From Ruegeria meonggei (GTDB taxonomy: Bacteria; Pseudomonadota; Alphaproteobacteria; Rhodobacterales; Rhodobacteraceae): a stretch of DNA of 64,000 nt. Of this stretch, positions 1-8,456 are shown piece after piece (the stretch's first letter is position 1; every line of letters starts with the position of its first letter). The position numbers and the translations under genes were made by a program. The stretch covers positions 1 to 64,000 of the forward strand of contig NZ_FWFP01000017.1 of the NCBI RefSeq assembly GCF_900172215.1, written 5' to 3'. Under the pieces are notes generated by a model. It ran no database searches. It was not told where the DNA came from and saw only the letters and a program-made list of their open reading frames with translations.

Positions 1-390
1 CCCGCCGATACCGATACGGGTTCCGATGCGGGTGACAAAAACCAGGACGCCGATTCTGGGTTTGCAACCCTGCCCTCATGGTCGGTTGGCGGCTTCCTCG
101 CGCAGTTTGTAAGACTGTCCGATAGCGACTGGTTATCGGAAAGATCCAATCGCAAGGACACGTCTCATGACACTGAGCAGTTCGATTTCGCTGCAAGTGA
201 CACCGATGACAATTCTGCGTCGAGCGATACCGATTTCGATTTCGGTTTCAACAGCGGTCGCAAAAAGCACTGGTCGTTCGAAAGCAACTGGCGCTCCACC
301 CGGGATGAAGGGGACAGCCGTTTTGCAAACGACAACGATGCAGAAGACTTCGGTAGCCAGACGTTTTTCCATGAGGATTTGTTTGGCTGA
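1..390 (+). CDS. C-terminal part of an acidic, Asp-rich protein (5' end outside window)
   Basis: The frame is open from base 1 to a TGA at 388-390, giving 129 residues with no start needed, so the gene begins upstream of the window. The visible part is low in complexity and strongly acidic, with many Asp and Ser (runs such as DTDTGSDAGD and SSDTDFDFGF), scattered aromatics, and a short FFHEDLFG end. There are no membrane segments and no recognisable catalytic motif. Such tails occur in secreted or cation-binding surface proteins, but no family can be named. The overlapping reverse and +2 frames of similar length look like shadows. It is followed by about 290 bases without a gene. Confidence 0.55.
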   Translation, partial: PADTDTGSDAGDKNQDADSGFATLPSWSVGGFLAQFVRLSDSDWLSERSNRKDTSHDTEQFDFAASDTDDNSASSDTDFDFGFNSGRKKHWSFESNWRSTRDEGDSRFANDNDAEDFGSQTFFHEDLFG

Positions 391-680
391 CGGAATAAGT
401 CGCTGAATATTTCAAAAATTGATCATGAATTTATGGGCGGGGTGCGGCTTTCGTATTCCGCCCATAGCTTTTCCGAACAAACACATTGCAAAACGCCTTC
501 ACCTCAGACGATAAATTCCATGTGTTGTGTTGTCATCTGAAAGGCCAATCAAACAGTTTTAGCGGTTTGAAATTCTCTAACCCGTGCGCATTGCTCCCAA
601 TGGGCCGGTGATTCCCTTAATTGCCTGGCCATCAACTGTTACTGATGACGCCGGCATCTCGCTTGGTTGCGGAGGTACGA

Positions 681-1394
681 GTGATACAATCGGAAATGCG
701 CTGGCACCTGAATTGCAGGCAGGATTATCTGGAAGCGGTTTGGGCATCCATTCAGGATGAAAAAACCCGCCGCATCATGGAGATTGGGGGAACGACCAGT
801 CGCTCGACCAGTGACCGACCCTTACCCAGCCACATAACGTCGTTTACCATCAGCGACATTAGTGCGGAAGAGTTGGATCATGTTTCCGATGAGTTTGACA
901 CGCTCCAGATCGATGCCTGCGGAGATATTGCCCATGTGACCCAGACATTCGACCTGATCATGTCGAAATTCTGTGGCGAGCACATGCCGGATGGAAAACA
1001 GTTTCACAAAAACATGCACCAGCTTCTGAATGAAGGGGGCGTGGCCATTCATTTAGTCCCGACACTTTTTGCCTCTCCGTTTCTGATCAATTGGATGCTG
1101 CCCGAAGGGCTAACTCGCAAGGCAGTTCAACTGCTGCAACCGCAGCGTTTCGATAAGCAGAACACCGGCAAATTTCCCGCCTATTATTCCTTGTGCCGCG
1201 GTTCAACGCGTTATATGCGCAACGCCCTGGCCGATATCGGGTTTTCCGATGTCGAAGTCTACGAATACTATGGCCATCACTATTACGATAAACTTTTTGG
1301 CTTACGGCAGCTCGACAACTGGCTCTCGCGTCTTTGTGCCCGCAGAAGTTGGTCTTTTTATTCGTCCTACGCCATTATCGTGACACGCCGATAA
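681..1394 (+). CDS. class I SAM-dependent methyltransferase-like protein
   Basis: A 237-residue protein when read from GTG 681. This start has a GGAGG at 671-675 five bases ahead; the upstream TTG at 621 and ATG at 645 lack one. The fold reads as a Rossmann methyltransferase. A motif-I-like EIGG lies near residues 34-37, an acidic strand follows at about 80, and FDLIMSKFCGEHM near 90-103 matches the post-motif strand of SAM methyltransferases of the Methyltransf_11/23 type, followed by a LLNEGG turn. The glycine loop is short and degenerate (EIGGTTS), so substrate binding may be atypical. It stands alone in front of a membrane glycosyltransferase-like gene. A role in O- or N-methylation of a sugar is inference from the neighbourhood. 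Confidence 0.7.
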   Translation: MIQSEMRWHLNCRQDYLEAVWASIQDEKTRRIMEIGGTTSRSTSDRPLPSHITSFTISDISAEELDHVSDEFDTLQIDACGDIAHVTQTFDLIMSKFCGEHMPDGKQFHKNMHQLLNEGGVAIHLVPTLFASPFLINWMLPEGLTRKAVQLLQPQRFDKQNTGKFPAYYSLCRGSTRYMRNALADIGFSDVEVYEYYGHHYYDKLFGLRQLDNWLSRLCARRSWSFYSSYAIIVTRR

Positions 1395-1674
1395 TCAGAT
1401 CGTTGCCAATACTCCGAATGTGGGAGCGTAAAATGGATTTAATATCTTCGAAAAGCTCTCAGACAAAGCGCTGGAAACATCCGAACTCTTGCCGTTTCTC
1501 AGATCCGCTCCAGACACACATTTGTCGGCCAAATTGGTGCGACAGTGATCATGCTGCCCTCAAACATCTAACAAACGCGCTGAACGAATATCTTTGACCA
1601 GCCCGCGCCCACTAACCGCAATCGGTCTTTGCGTTTAGGCGGCTTCTCACTGCAATCTGGTATAAACTACTGCC

Positions 1675-3333
1675 ATGTCTTCTTTACACATATCCCGTTA
1701 TGAACGATATCTCCCCATCGTCGTCTTTGCGCTGATTATCATCAGCCGGATTATCGCCATCGTTGATGGTCGGGATCCCGGATTCGATCAGGCGATGCTG
1801 ATGGCCAATTTTCCATTGGAATCCCTACACAGCTATTTTCAACCACTGCCCCTTTTTGAACAAGCAACAGCACTGGGATCGGTGGCGTTACTTGATCTGG
1901 TCTCAAACGTTTTCGGGAATGAAGGGCTTACCCGGATTCATGCCATCCGCATCTGGGCAGCGCTAGCTGCATGTTTGGGATACTTCATTTTATACCACAT
2001 GCTCCGCCAGTCATTTTCGATATGGGAGGCTACCCTGGCCCTGACCCTTATCGCCGCCCCAAACGAGGCTCTGCTGTTCACGACCAATCCCAAAAACTAC
2101 GTCAATGCCTTTCTGGTCTCGTGTCTTCTCATGTGGGTCGGGCAAGCCTATCTGAAAAATCCGGATGGACGCCGGGTCGCGGCCTTTCTGGGCGTTACGC
2201 TGCTCACTAGTATCTTTGCCTTTACGGCCCCGTTTATCGTGGCGGCCACCGGCGGCGGTATGCTGGTTGCGACCCTCTCGCGCTATCCGAGGCAGGAATG
2301 GACCAGCCCACAGGCAAGACGGGACCTTCTGCGGCTGACAGTCCTGGGGTTGATGGCTGTAATATGCTGCCTATTGTTTTTTCTGTATTTCACGCGACCC
2401 ATCACGGTCCTTGATCAGATGGCCTATGCCAACAGATATGACGCCGTCTTTCTGACCATTGCGTCCCCCTTCTCCGACCACAACCTGTATGCGGGAAAAA
2501 ACATCCTCAGGGTTTTCTATCTGATGGTTGCGCCCGCCTATCTTAACGAGCTGATTTTTTCGCTTGGTCTCCTCCAGTATATAACCATCATTCATTTGAT
2601 TTGCCTGCTCATCAGCCTGATTGGGTTTCTGACCCTCTGGGGACGATCCAAATTTCTGGCCGGCGGATTGAGCGCAGGTATTCTCACAATCCTGGTCGCC
2701 AATACCGCCCATATCTTACCAATCGCTTCGGTCCGGCATTTCCTGTTTCTTACCCCATTTGTCGTTCCATGTTTTGCCCTTGGGGTGGTCAGGGTTGTCG
2801 AATTCATCCTGGCACGGCTAAATGCGCAAGCCTTCGTTCCGGTTGTGCTGAGTGTGATCATGCTTGCGATATGCGGCGCGGCGGTCCTGCGATCCGGCGA
2901 CCTCAAAAACGCCGAGGTATCCGAACACCTTGCCCGCATCGACGAATTTCCCGCACCGCTTTGGATTTATTATGGCGCACAACCAAGTGTACGCACTCTG
3001 CGCTCGGATCTTATTCTGAACCCAAATGCAAAGGTGATCGGGCTCCTTCCTCATGAAAGCACCACGTCGTCATGGATGCTTGCTGCTCGCGAGAGTCAAA
3101 ATCGCCTGACAAGCGAAGAGTATTTCAAACAAACGGCCACTGCCCTTGCGGGACAGGAACCCGTCTGGCTACTGTTCACCCATTATCTGTCCGAAACACG
3201 TGTCCCTAACGGGCTTGACCGGTTCATCGGAATTGCCGAGGCCGACGGACGGGTTTGTCAAACACAGAGCGCGCCCGGCAGCTTGCTGGCGTTATGCGCG
3301 ATGCCGGATGATTTACCCACCAACTGGCAATAG
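1675..3333 (+). CDS. polytopic membrane protein, GT-C glycosyltransferase-like
   Basis: A 552-residue integral membrane protein with roughly ten hydrophobic segments. A first helix at about 13-30 is followed by an acidic loop (DGRDPGFDQ, residues 31-39), the position where GT-C enzymes (ArnT/PMT type) carry their catalytic Asp. A soluble C-terminal part of about 150 residues follows the last helix near 405. This matches the general build of enzymes that move a sugar from a polyprenyl-phosphate carrier on the outer face of the inner membrane. The exact family cannot be named by eye. No clear Shine-Dalgarno precedes ATG 1675. It converges with the next gene, the two stop codons lying about 30 bases apart. 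Confidence 0.6.
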   Translation: MSSLHISRYERYLPIVVFALIIISRIIAIVDGRDPGFDQAMLMANFPLESLHSYFQPLPLFEQATALGSVALLDLVSNVFGNEGLTRIHAIRIWAALAACLGYFILYHMLRQSFSIWEATLALTLIAAPNEALLFTTNPKNYVNAFLVSCLLMWVGQAYLKNPDGRRVAAFLGVTLLTSIFAFTAPFIVAATGGGMLVATLSRYPRQEWTSPQARRDLLRLTVLGLMAVICCLLFFLYFTRPITVLDQMAYANRYDAVFLTIASPFSDHNLYAGKNILRVFYLMVAPAYLNELIFSLGLLQYITIIHLICLLISLIGFLTLWGRSKFLAGGLSAGILTILVANTAHILPIASVRHFLFLTPFVVPCFALGVVRVVEFILARLNAQAFVPVVLSVIMLAICGAAVLRSGDLKNAEVSEHLARIDEFPAPLWIYYGAQPSVRTLRSDLILNPNAKVIGLLPHESTTSSWMLAARESQNRLTSEEYFKQTATALAGQEPVWLLFTHYLSETRVPNGLDRFIGIAEADGRVCQTQSAPGSLLALCAMPDDLPTNWQ

Positions 3334-3365
3334 ATGTAGATACGTCCGCATCCCCCACCGGCGTG

Positions 3366-5279
3366 TCAATTCCCATACAAAGCCGAATTCCCGGACACGG
3401 CAGGAGCAAGCACCATATATACACCAAACTCAGTCAGAACCTGATAATGGTCGCGAATATAACGGCCCGTTACATTGTCTCTTGCCCGGTTCAGAAGCTT
3501 GCCTTCGATAATACGCTGCTGACGGTGAACTGTCGTCGTCCAACGCGCCAGCTTTTCCACCCGCCGCCAGGGCCAGTCCCTGACGGAACTGTCGGGGTCA
3601 ATAAAACCATAGATGCGTTCATAGTCGCTTCTGAACATCACCACGAGCGCATCAGGATTTTGCTCGAGAAAATCACGTTCCGGGCGTTCAATTTCGGAAT
3701 ACATGATGTCATCATGTTTATAGTCCTGCCGGCAAATGCCCGCGTGGCTCGACAGGAACCAGGTTTTACCATGAAACAAGACGGGCATGGGTGCCTGCGT
3801 CGGAGCCGCCAGGAAACCTCCAAGTGCAACGATATCGGGGTCGGCCGTCGTACGTTCGAACTGAACGCTCTGAGCCCGGAAATTGCTCGGATCGATATCG
3901 GCAGTGGGCACTCCGGTCAAAACGTCTTGGGCTCCCCTGAGATACGCTTGCATATAGTGATGCGCCGTTGGGTATATGCCAATGAGATATGTGAATGAGG
4001 TAATCCCGATCAGCACAACAGCGCCGCGCCGCATGGTCGCGCTCATACGGGTCGCCAGCGTCGGGAGGTTCAGCAGGAACGCGAAATACAGAACCAGAAA
4101 GGGTGCTGAAAAATGCCAGTGATCCGCTCGCGCCAAACCACTTTTCAGAATAACCAGCGCATAGACAAGCCCACCGGCCAGATACAGATCGCCGGCCCGC
4201 ATCTCGCCCCGAACCTGCACGATAGTTGTCCCTACAAGCATGCAGACCATAGCCAGAAGGGCGATCTGTGCGACTGAATTGACAGTCCAGTAGAATTCGA
4301 AGGCGGCATGGCCCTGCGACATGACACCTGTGACCTGCCTTGCTGTATCAAGATAGAACCGCCAGTTTTCGCCAAGCATGAAACTGATCGACAAAACCCA
4401 GATCAAAACAGCGCTGATCGCGATTACAAGCCCGGACCGTAATGCCTCGCGCCGATGCTGTCCGAACAGAAGCATCCCGTAGATGGTGCCGATGCCCAGC
4501 AAAGTGGCCGCCGCATATTCATGCGAATAAGCCAGATGCAAACCGGCCATGACCGCAACGGCCAGGTTTGCGCGCATGTCAAATGGGCGGTACGCCACCA
4601 ACAAAAGCGCGAACACTGGCACCAGACGCCGCAAGGCGCTCCAGTTCGGGCCAAGCAGAGTATTGATGAGAAACGGCAGGAGCAGCAGAAAAATGCAATA
4701 TCGCCACCATCTGTCCTTTACCGTCAACTGCAATACCGCCATCAGCAACGCGAATTGCAACCCTTCCTGAAGGGCCATGAAACCAAAATAGGATTCCATG
4801 GATACACCGAATACTTTCGTCCAGCCCCACATCGGATACAGCATGAGAGGCCCATACAGGAATTCGAAATCCCGGAACGGAACCTGACCGCAGGCCATCC
4901 GGAACAACACCATGATAAAGCCTTCGTCCTCGTTAAAGGGCCCGTAACGCGCCAGAAACGCCGGGAAATAGGCAAGTACAAATATCCCGAAAACGATGAG
5001 CAATTCGATCGGGATCAGTCGCCCGCGCGCAAGAGGCACATACGGATCAGGTACCGCCTGCGTCTTGCGGGCCCACACTGCAGACACCACGAGAATAATC
5101 ACCGACCAGATCAGCGCGACCCAGTATGCCACGGGCGCGTTATATCCCTGCGCAGCAGCCGCACTAACAATTGCGGTTGCACTCTCGGTCGGTATTGCCC
5201 GCGGAACGAAGTGAACCAGAATTATGTAACCTGCCAACCACCCTAAAAACACAAACGCCGTCTGTGGAAATCTGTTCAT
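3366..5279 (-). CDS. polytopic membrane protein, GT-C glycosyltransferase-like
   Basis: A 637-residue protein with about eleven hydrophobic helices and a C-terminal soluble region from about residue 450. After the first helices the periplasmic loop holds GPFNEDEGF (about 113-121), an acidic pair placed like the catalytic DE/ED of GT-C transferases, and further on a FRDFEFLYGPL stretch. ATG 5279 is preceded by AGGA at a six-base spacing. The build is consistent with transfer of a sugar from a lipid-linked donor at the periplasmic face. The acceptor is unknown. It is transcribed alone, away from the GtrB-like gene at 5661, with a 381-base gap between them. Confidence 0.6.
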   Translation of the reverse strand: MNRFPQTAFVFLGWLAGYIILVHFVPRAIPTESATAIVSAAAAQGYNAPVAYWVALIWSVIILVVSAVWARKTQAVPDPYVPLARGRLIPIELLIVFGIFVLAYFPAFLARYGPFNEDEGFIMVLFRMACGQVPFRDFEFLYGPLMLYPMWGWTKVFGVSMESYFGFMALQEGLQFALLMAVLQLTVKDRWWRYCIFLLLLPFLINTLLGPNWSALRRLVPVFALLLVAYRPFDMRANLAVAVMAGLHLAYSHEYAAATLLGIGTIYGMLLFGQHRREALRSGLVIAISAVLIWVLSISFMLGENWRFYLDTARQVTGVMSQGHAAFEFYWTVNSVAQIALLAMVCMLVGTTIVQVRGEMRAGDLYLAGGLVYALVILKSGLARADHWHFSAPFLVLYFAFLLNLPTLATRMSATMRRGAVVLIGITSFTYLIGIYPTAHHYMQAYLRGAQDVLTGVPTADIDPSNFRAQSVQFERTTADPDIVALGGFLAAPTQAPMPVLFHGKTWFLSSHAGICRQDYKHDDIMYSEIERPERDFLEQNPDALVVMFRSDYERIYGFIDPDSSVRDWPWRRVEKLARWTTTVHRQQRIIEGKLLNRARDNVTGRYIRDHYQVLTEFGVYMVLAPAVSGNSALYGN

Positions 5280-5660
5280 AACGGTTCCTAAAAAAACAAA
5301 CAGCCTGGGTCAAAATTAACAGAATTTCTGCAAACCCCACGCCACGCATCAGTGGCACGAATTGCAGCGCTGCGCGTTCAGACGCTCGAACTTCCATCCC
5401 AGGCGTACTAAAACTCTGAAACCTCCCGCTGCTATCAAATGACCACTCTGGCAAATGTACCGGAAAGAGCGACGCTCCCAAAGCCGAGTCTGCCACAACC
5501 CGCACCAGATAGCGCCAAATTGGAAACACTGACCTCAAAATATCGAGATTGAACACAAGCAGACCCTTCCATACACCCTGCTGTGCAGCAAACAACGTGG
5601 AAATATCAGGGTTAAGCGCCTAAGCTTTTGACCAGTTCTTTTGTTCATAAGGGTTAAGAG
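5280..5660. other. intergenic region between divergent genes
   Basis: This 381-base stretch separates two divergently transcribed genes and must hold both promoters. Reverse-strand frames here (for example 5164-5595) lack a plausible start and overlap the upstream gene, so no gene is called. AAGGG at about 5650-5654 serves the ATG at 5661. No repeat or strong hairpin was noticed. Confidence 0.4.
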
Positions 5661-6704
5661 ATGATGGATACGGCCATTTCGGGCCTGAATGATCGCCGGG
5701 GTGCACTGAACCCAGGCCGTCCGAAATCTCCGGTCATTTCGGTTGTTGTTCCATGCTTCAACGAAGAAGAAGTTATTCTCCACACGCACAAGCGCCTTGC
5801 AGCCGTCCTTAGCGATGCCGGCCTTGATTTCGAGATTATCTATGTAGACGACGGAAGCTCAGATCAGACCGCGCTGTACCTGCGCGACATTCAGGAGCAA
5901 TCCGAAAATATCGGCGTCATCCGGTTGTCCCGAAATTTCGGCCATCAGGTCGCAGCGACTGCGGGTCTCGATTATGCAGGTGGGGATGCCGTCGTCCTGA
6001 TCGATGCTGACCTGCAGGACCCTCCGGAAATGATCCCCCAAATGGTCGAGAAGTGGAAAGAAGGATATGATGTCGTTTACGGCGTCCGTACCTCCAGGGA
6101 GGGAGAGTCCTCCTTCAAGCTCTGGACCGCCCGCGCCTTCTATCGCCTCATCAACACGTTGTCCGAAGTCCCGCTGCCACTTGATGCTGGCGACTTCAGA
6201 TTGATCGACCGCCGCGCAGTTGGTGCGCTCAGGCAAATGCGTGAACGGCACCGATTACTACGAGCCATGACCACATGGGTCGGCTTTCACCAAACCGCCC
6301 TCCCCTATGAACGATCAAAGCGATTTGCAGGCACGTCCAAATATCCGCTGCGGAAAATGATCGCGCTTGCTCTGGACGGGATCGTTTCGTTTTCAGTCAT
6401 CCCGCTCCGGCTTATCTCTTTTGTCGGGCTGATACTGTCGCTGCTGGCTCTCGTCGGCATAATCTACGCGGTTACGGCGCGGCTTATGACCGACAGCTGG
6501 GTTCCCGGCTGGACCCTTCTGTTCATTTCATCCCTCATGATAGGGGGCCTGCAGTTCATTTTTCTCGGAATCATGGGCGAGTACATAGGCCGCATCTATG
6601 GGGAGGCGAAGCAACGCCCGCTCTTTCTGGTCCTAGAGGTTCTGGGGCCTCAGCAGTTCCGTGACCGGCAGCAGAGTACCATCCCAGAAGAGGTTTCGCT
6701 TTGA
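5661..6704 (+). CDS. GtrB/DPM-type polyprenyl-phosphate glycosyltransferase (GT2)
   Basis: A 347-residue family 2 glycosyltransferase. It has the GT2 start VSVVVPCFNEEE type (about 27-37), DDGSSD at 63-68 and the metal-binding DADLQDPP at 115-122, then two C-terminal hydrophobic helices (about 240-265 and 280-305) with the GEYIGR motif common to GtrB and ArnC/DPM1-like enzymes. These enzymes move a sugar from an NDP donor onto undecaprenyl phosphate on the cytoplasmic face. The start is supported by AAGGG seven bases ahead of ATG 5661. The gene overlaps the next one (GtrA) by four bases, so the pair probably forms a donor-synthesis/flipping unit. The sugar cannot be read from sequence. Confidence 0.9.
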   Translation: MMDTAISGLNDRRGALNPGRPKSPVISVVVPCFNEEEVILHTHKRLAAVLSDAGLDFEIIYVDDGSSDQTALYLRDIQEQSENIGVIRLSRNFGHQVAATAGLDYAGGDAVVLIDADLQDPPEMIPQMVEKWKEGYDVVYGVRTSREGESSFKLWTARAFYRLINTLSEVPLPLDAGDFRLIDRRAVGALRQMRERHRLLRAMTTWVGFHQTALPYERSKRFAGTSKYPLRKMIALALDGIVSFSVIPLRLISFVGLILSLLALVGIIYAVTARLMTDSWVPGWTLLFISSLMIGGLQFIFLGIMGEYIGRIYGEAKQRPLFLVLEVLGPQQFRDRQQSTIPEEVSL

Positions 6705-7138
6705 AAAGCTGGGAAATGTTGCCACCGAAGCTCCGCCAATTTGTCCTCTACGTCTTATGCGGCGGTGGCGGGGCCGCCTTGGATTTCGTCCTTTACGCGT
6801 TTCTCGTGACGACCGGCGTCTGGCACCATGCCGCAAATGTTGCCGGATACGCGTCTGGCACATTGCTGAGCTTCGCCCTGAATCGCGTCATCACGTTCCG
6901 CGTTCTTGACGCCCCCATACGCCGACTAGCCGCGTTTATGGCTTTTGCCGGTATCGGATATCTTTGTTCCATGACGGTCCTGATTGTTCTGGTTGATGCC
7001 CTGAGTGTGGACCCAGTCATGGCCAAGGCCGCCTCGGTCGTGGTTGTTGTAGCCGTACAATACACCCTGAATTCTCGCATTACGTTTCAGCCAACGGGTT
7101 CACAAAGGAAGCCTCATGACAAAATCAAAGACGTTTGA
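6701..7138 (+). CDS. GtrA family membrane protein (probable lipid-linked sugar flippase)
   Basis: A 145-residue protein with four hydrophobic helices and the GtrA family signature: an early Gly-rich helix (YVLCGGGGAALDFVLY), an FALNRVITFR-type loop after helix 2, and a C-terminal NSRITF motif. GtrA proteins are thought to move undecaprenyl-phosphate-linked sugars across the inner membrane. The best start is TTG 6701, which overlaps the upstream stop and has AGAGG seven bases before it; ATG 6716 is the alternative. It overlaps the FAD oxidoreductase gene by 23 bases, so the three genes are translationally linked. This is one of three gtrA-like genes in the window. Confidence 0.88.
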   Translation: MKSWEMLPPKLRQFVLYVLCGGGGAALDFVLYAFLVTTGVWHHAANVAGYASGTLLSFALNRVITFRVLDAPIRRLAAFMAFAGIGYLCSMTVLIVLVDALSVDPVMAKAASVVVVVAVQYTLNSRITFQPTGSQRKPHDKIKDV

Positions 7139-8456
7139 TTGCGCTATTATCGGTGGAGGCTTCACAGGGCTGGCCGCGGCAGCCGAACTGGCCCGGGCGG
7201 GACATTCCGTCATTATTCTTGAGAAAGAGACCGAACTGGGCGGGCTGGCTGCGGGCTTCGATGTCGGCGGCTACGAGCTTGAGCGGTTCTACCATCACTG
7301 GTTTACCAGCGATACGCATGTCAACGCGCTGGCAAAACAGGTCGGCGTTGAAGATCAGATTATTCTCAGAGAGTCGAATACCGGTATGTATTACGCTGGT
7401 AAGCGGTTCCGGCTATCGACACCAGGGGATCTGTTGCGGTTTGGCGCGATTCCGGTTCACGACAGAATCCGCACCGGCTTTGCCACGCTTTTTGTGAGAC
7501 GGATCAAGAACTGGCACGCCCTCGAAGACCTGACTGCAAAGGAGTGGCTGACGCGCCTGTTCGGCAAAAATGTCTTTGAGGTCATCTGGGAACCCCTTCT
7601 GATTGGTAAATTCGGAAAATATGCCGATGAAATCTCAGCTGTCTGGTTCTGGAACAAACTGGCTCTGCGCGGAAGCAGTCGTGGCGCTGGCGGCTCCGAA
7701 CAACTGGCCTATTTTCGCGGTGGGTTTGCCAAACTTGCCCGTGAGGTCGCGGCCTATATACAACGGCATGGCGGAACAGTCGCTGCGGGCGTCGACGTCG
7801 CCCGCATCAAGCGCGACGCACAGGGTGTGGTTCTGGAAACAGCAGATGGACCGGTTTCGGCGAAAACGGCGTTGCTGACGGTGCCCCTGCCGATCGCGGG
7901 CCAGTTGCTGAAAGATGAGACACCGGTTTCCTACCAAGAAAAGCTCAACAAAATAAAATATCTGGGGAATGTCTGCCTGATCCTCGAAATGACCCGCAGC
8001 CTGTCAGGCCTTTATTGGACGAACGTCAACGACGCGTCCTTTCCGTTCGTCGGAATCATTGAACATACGAATTTTGAGCCAACAGAATCCTATGGTGGCC
8101 GGCATATCATTTACCTGTCGAAATACCTGCCGGTGGACGACCCTTTATACTCGATGAGCGCGGATGAAGCCTTTGAATTCGCGCTCCCGCATCTTCAGCG
8201 CATGTTCCCCGACTTTGATGAAAAATGGGTAACACAGCGGCATGTGTGGACGGCCGAATACGCGCAACCAATTGTGGTCCGGCATTATTCGTCACTGACC
8301 CCGGCCTTTGAGACGCCAATGCCCCATACGTATCTTGCGTCTATGGCGCAAGTATACCCCGAGGACCGCGGCACCAACTATGCCATCCGGGAAGGCAGGC
8401 GCGCGGCTGTGGAAATCCGGCGCCAACTGGAAGTGGCACACACTGATGCTGCGTAG
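7116..8456 (+). CDS. FAD-dependent oxidoreductase, PPOX/UGM-like (module 1)
   Basis: A 446-residue flavoprotein. It opens with a dinucleotide-binding fold (AIIGGGFTGLAAAAEL, residues 10-25), an E36 that would bind ribose, and a LGGLAAGF loop, as in protoporphyrinogen oxidase, phytoene desaturase and UDP-galactopyranose mutase relatives. A conserved RFYHHWF stretch follows, and the protein lacks membrane helices. AAGGA lies six bases before ATG 7116, inside the end of gtrA. In a GtrB-GtrA operon the likely substrate is a sugar nucleotide or a polyprenyl-linked sugar; haem synthesis is unlikely. Two more FAD enzymes of this broad class lie at 30289 and 55477. Exact chemistry is unknown. Confidence 0.8.
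   Translation: MTKSKTFDCAIIGGGFTGLAAAAELARAGHSVIILEKETELGGLAAGFDVGGYELERFYHHWFTSDTHVNALAKQVGVEDQIILRESNTGMYYAGKRFRLSTPGDLLRFGAIPVHDRIRTGFATLFVRRIKNWHALEDLTAKEWLTRLFGKNVFEVIWEPLLIGKFGKYADEISAVWFWNKLALRGSSRGAGGSEQLAYFRGGFAKLAREVAAYIQRHGGTVAAGVDVARIKRDAQGVVLETADGPVSAKTALLTVPLPIAGQLLKDETPVSYQEKLNKIKYLGNVCLILEMTRSLSGLYWTNVNDASFPFVGIIEHTNFEPTESYGGRHIIYLSKYLPVDDPLYSMSADEAFEFALPHLQRMFPDFDEKWVTQRHVWTAEYAQPIVVRHYSSLTPAFETPMPHTYLASMAQVYPEDRGTNYAIREGRRAAVEIRRQLEVAHTDAA

Noticed and set aside
1334..1597. 87-codon frame running past the methyltransferase stop
   Set aside because: It begins inside the methyltransferase gene, has no ribosome site and shows no domain.
4455..5246. 263-codon forward frame antisense to the membrane protein at 3366
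   Set aside because: Very His/Gln/Arg-rich translation typical of antisense to hydrophobic coding sequence; the membrane protein has a good ribosome site.
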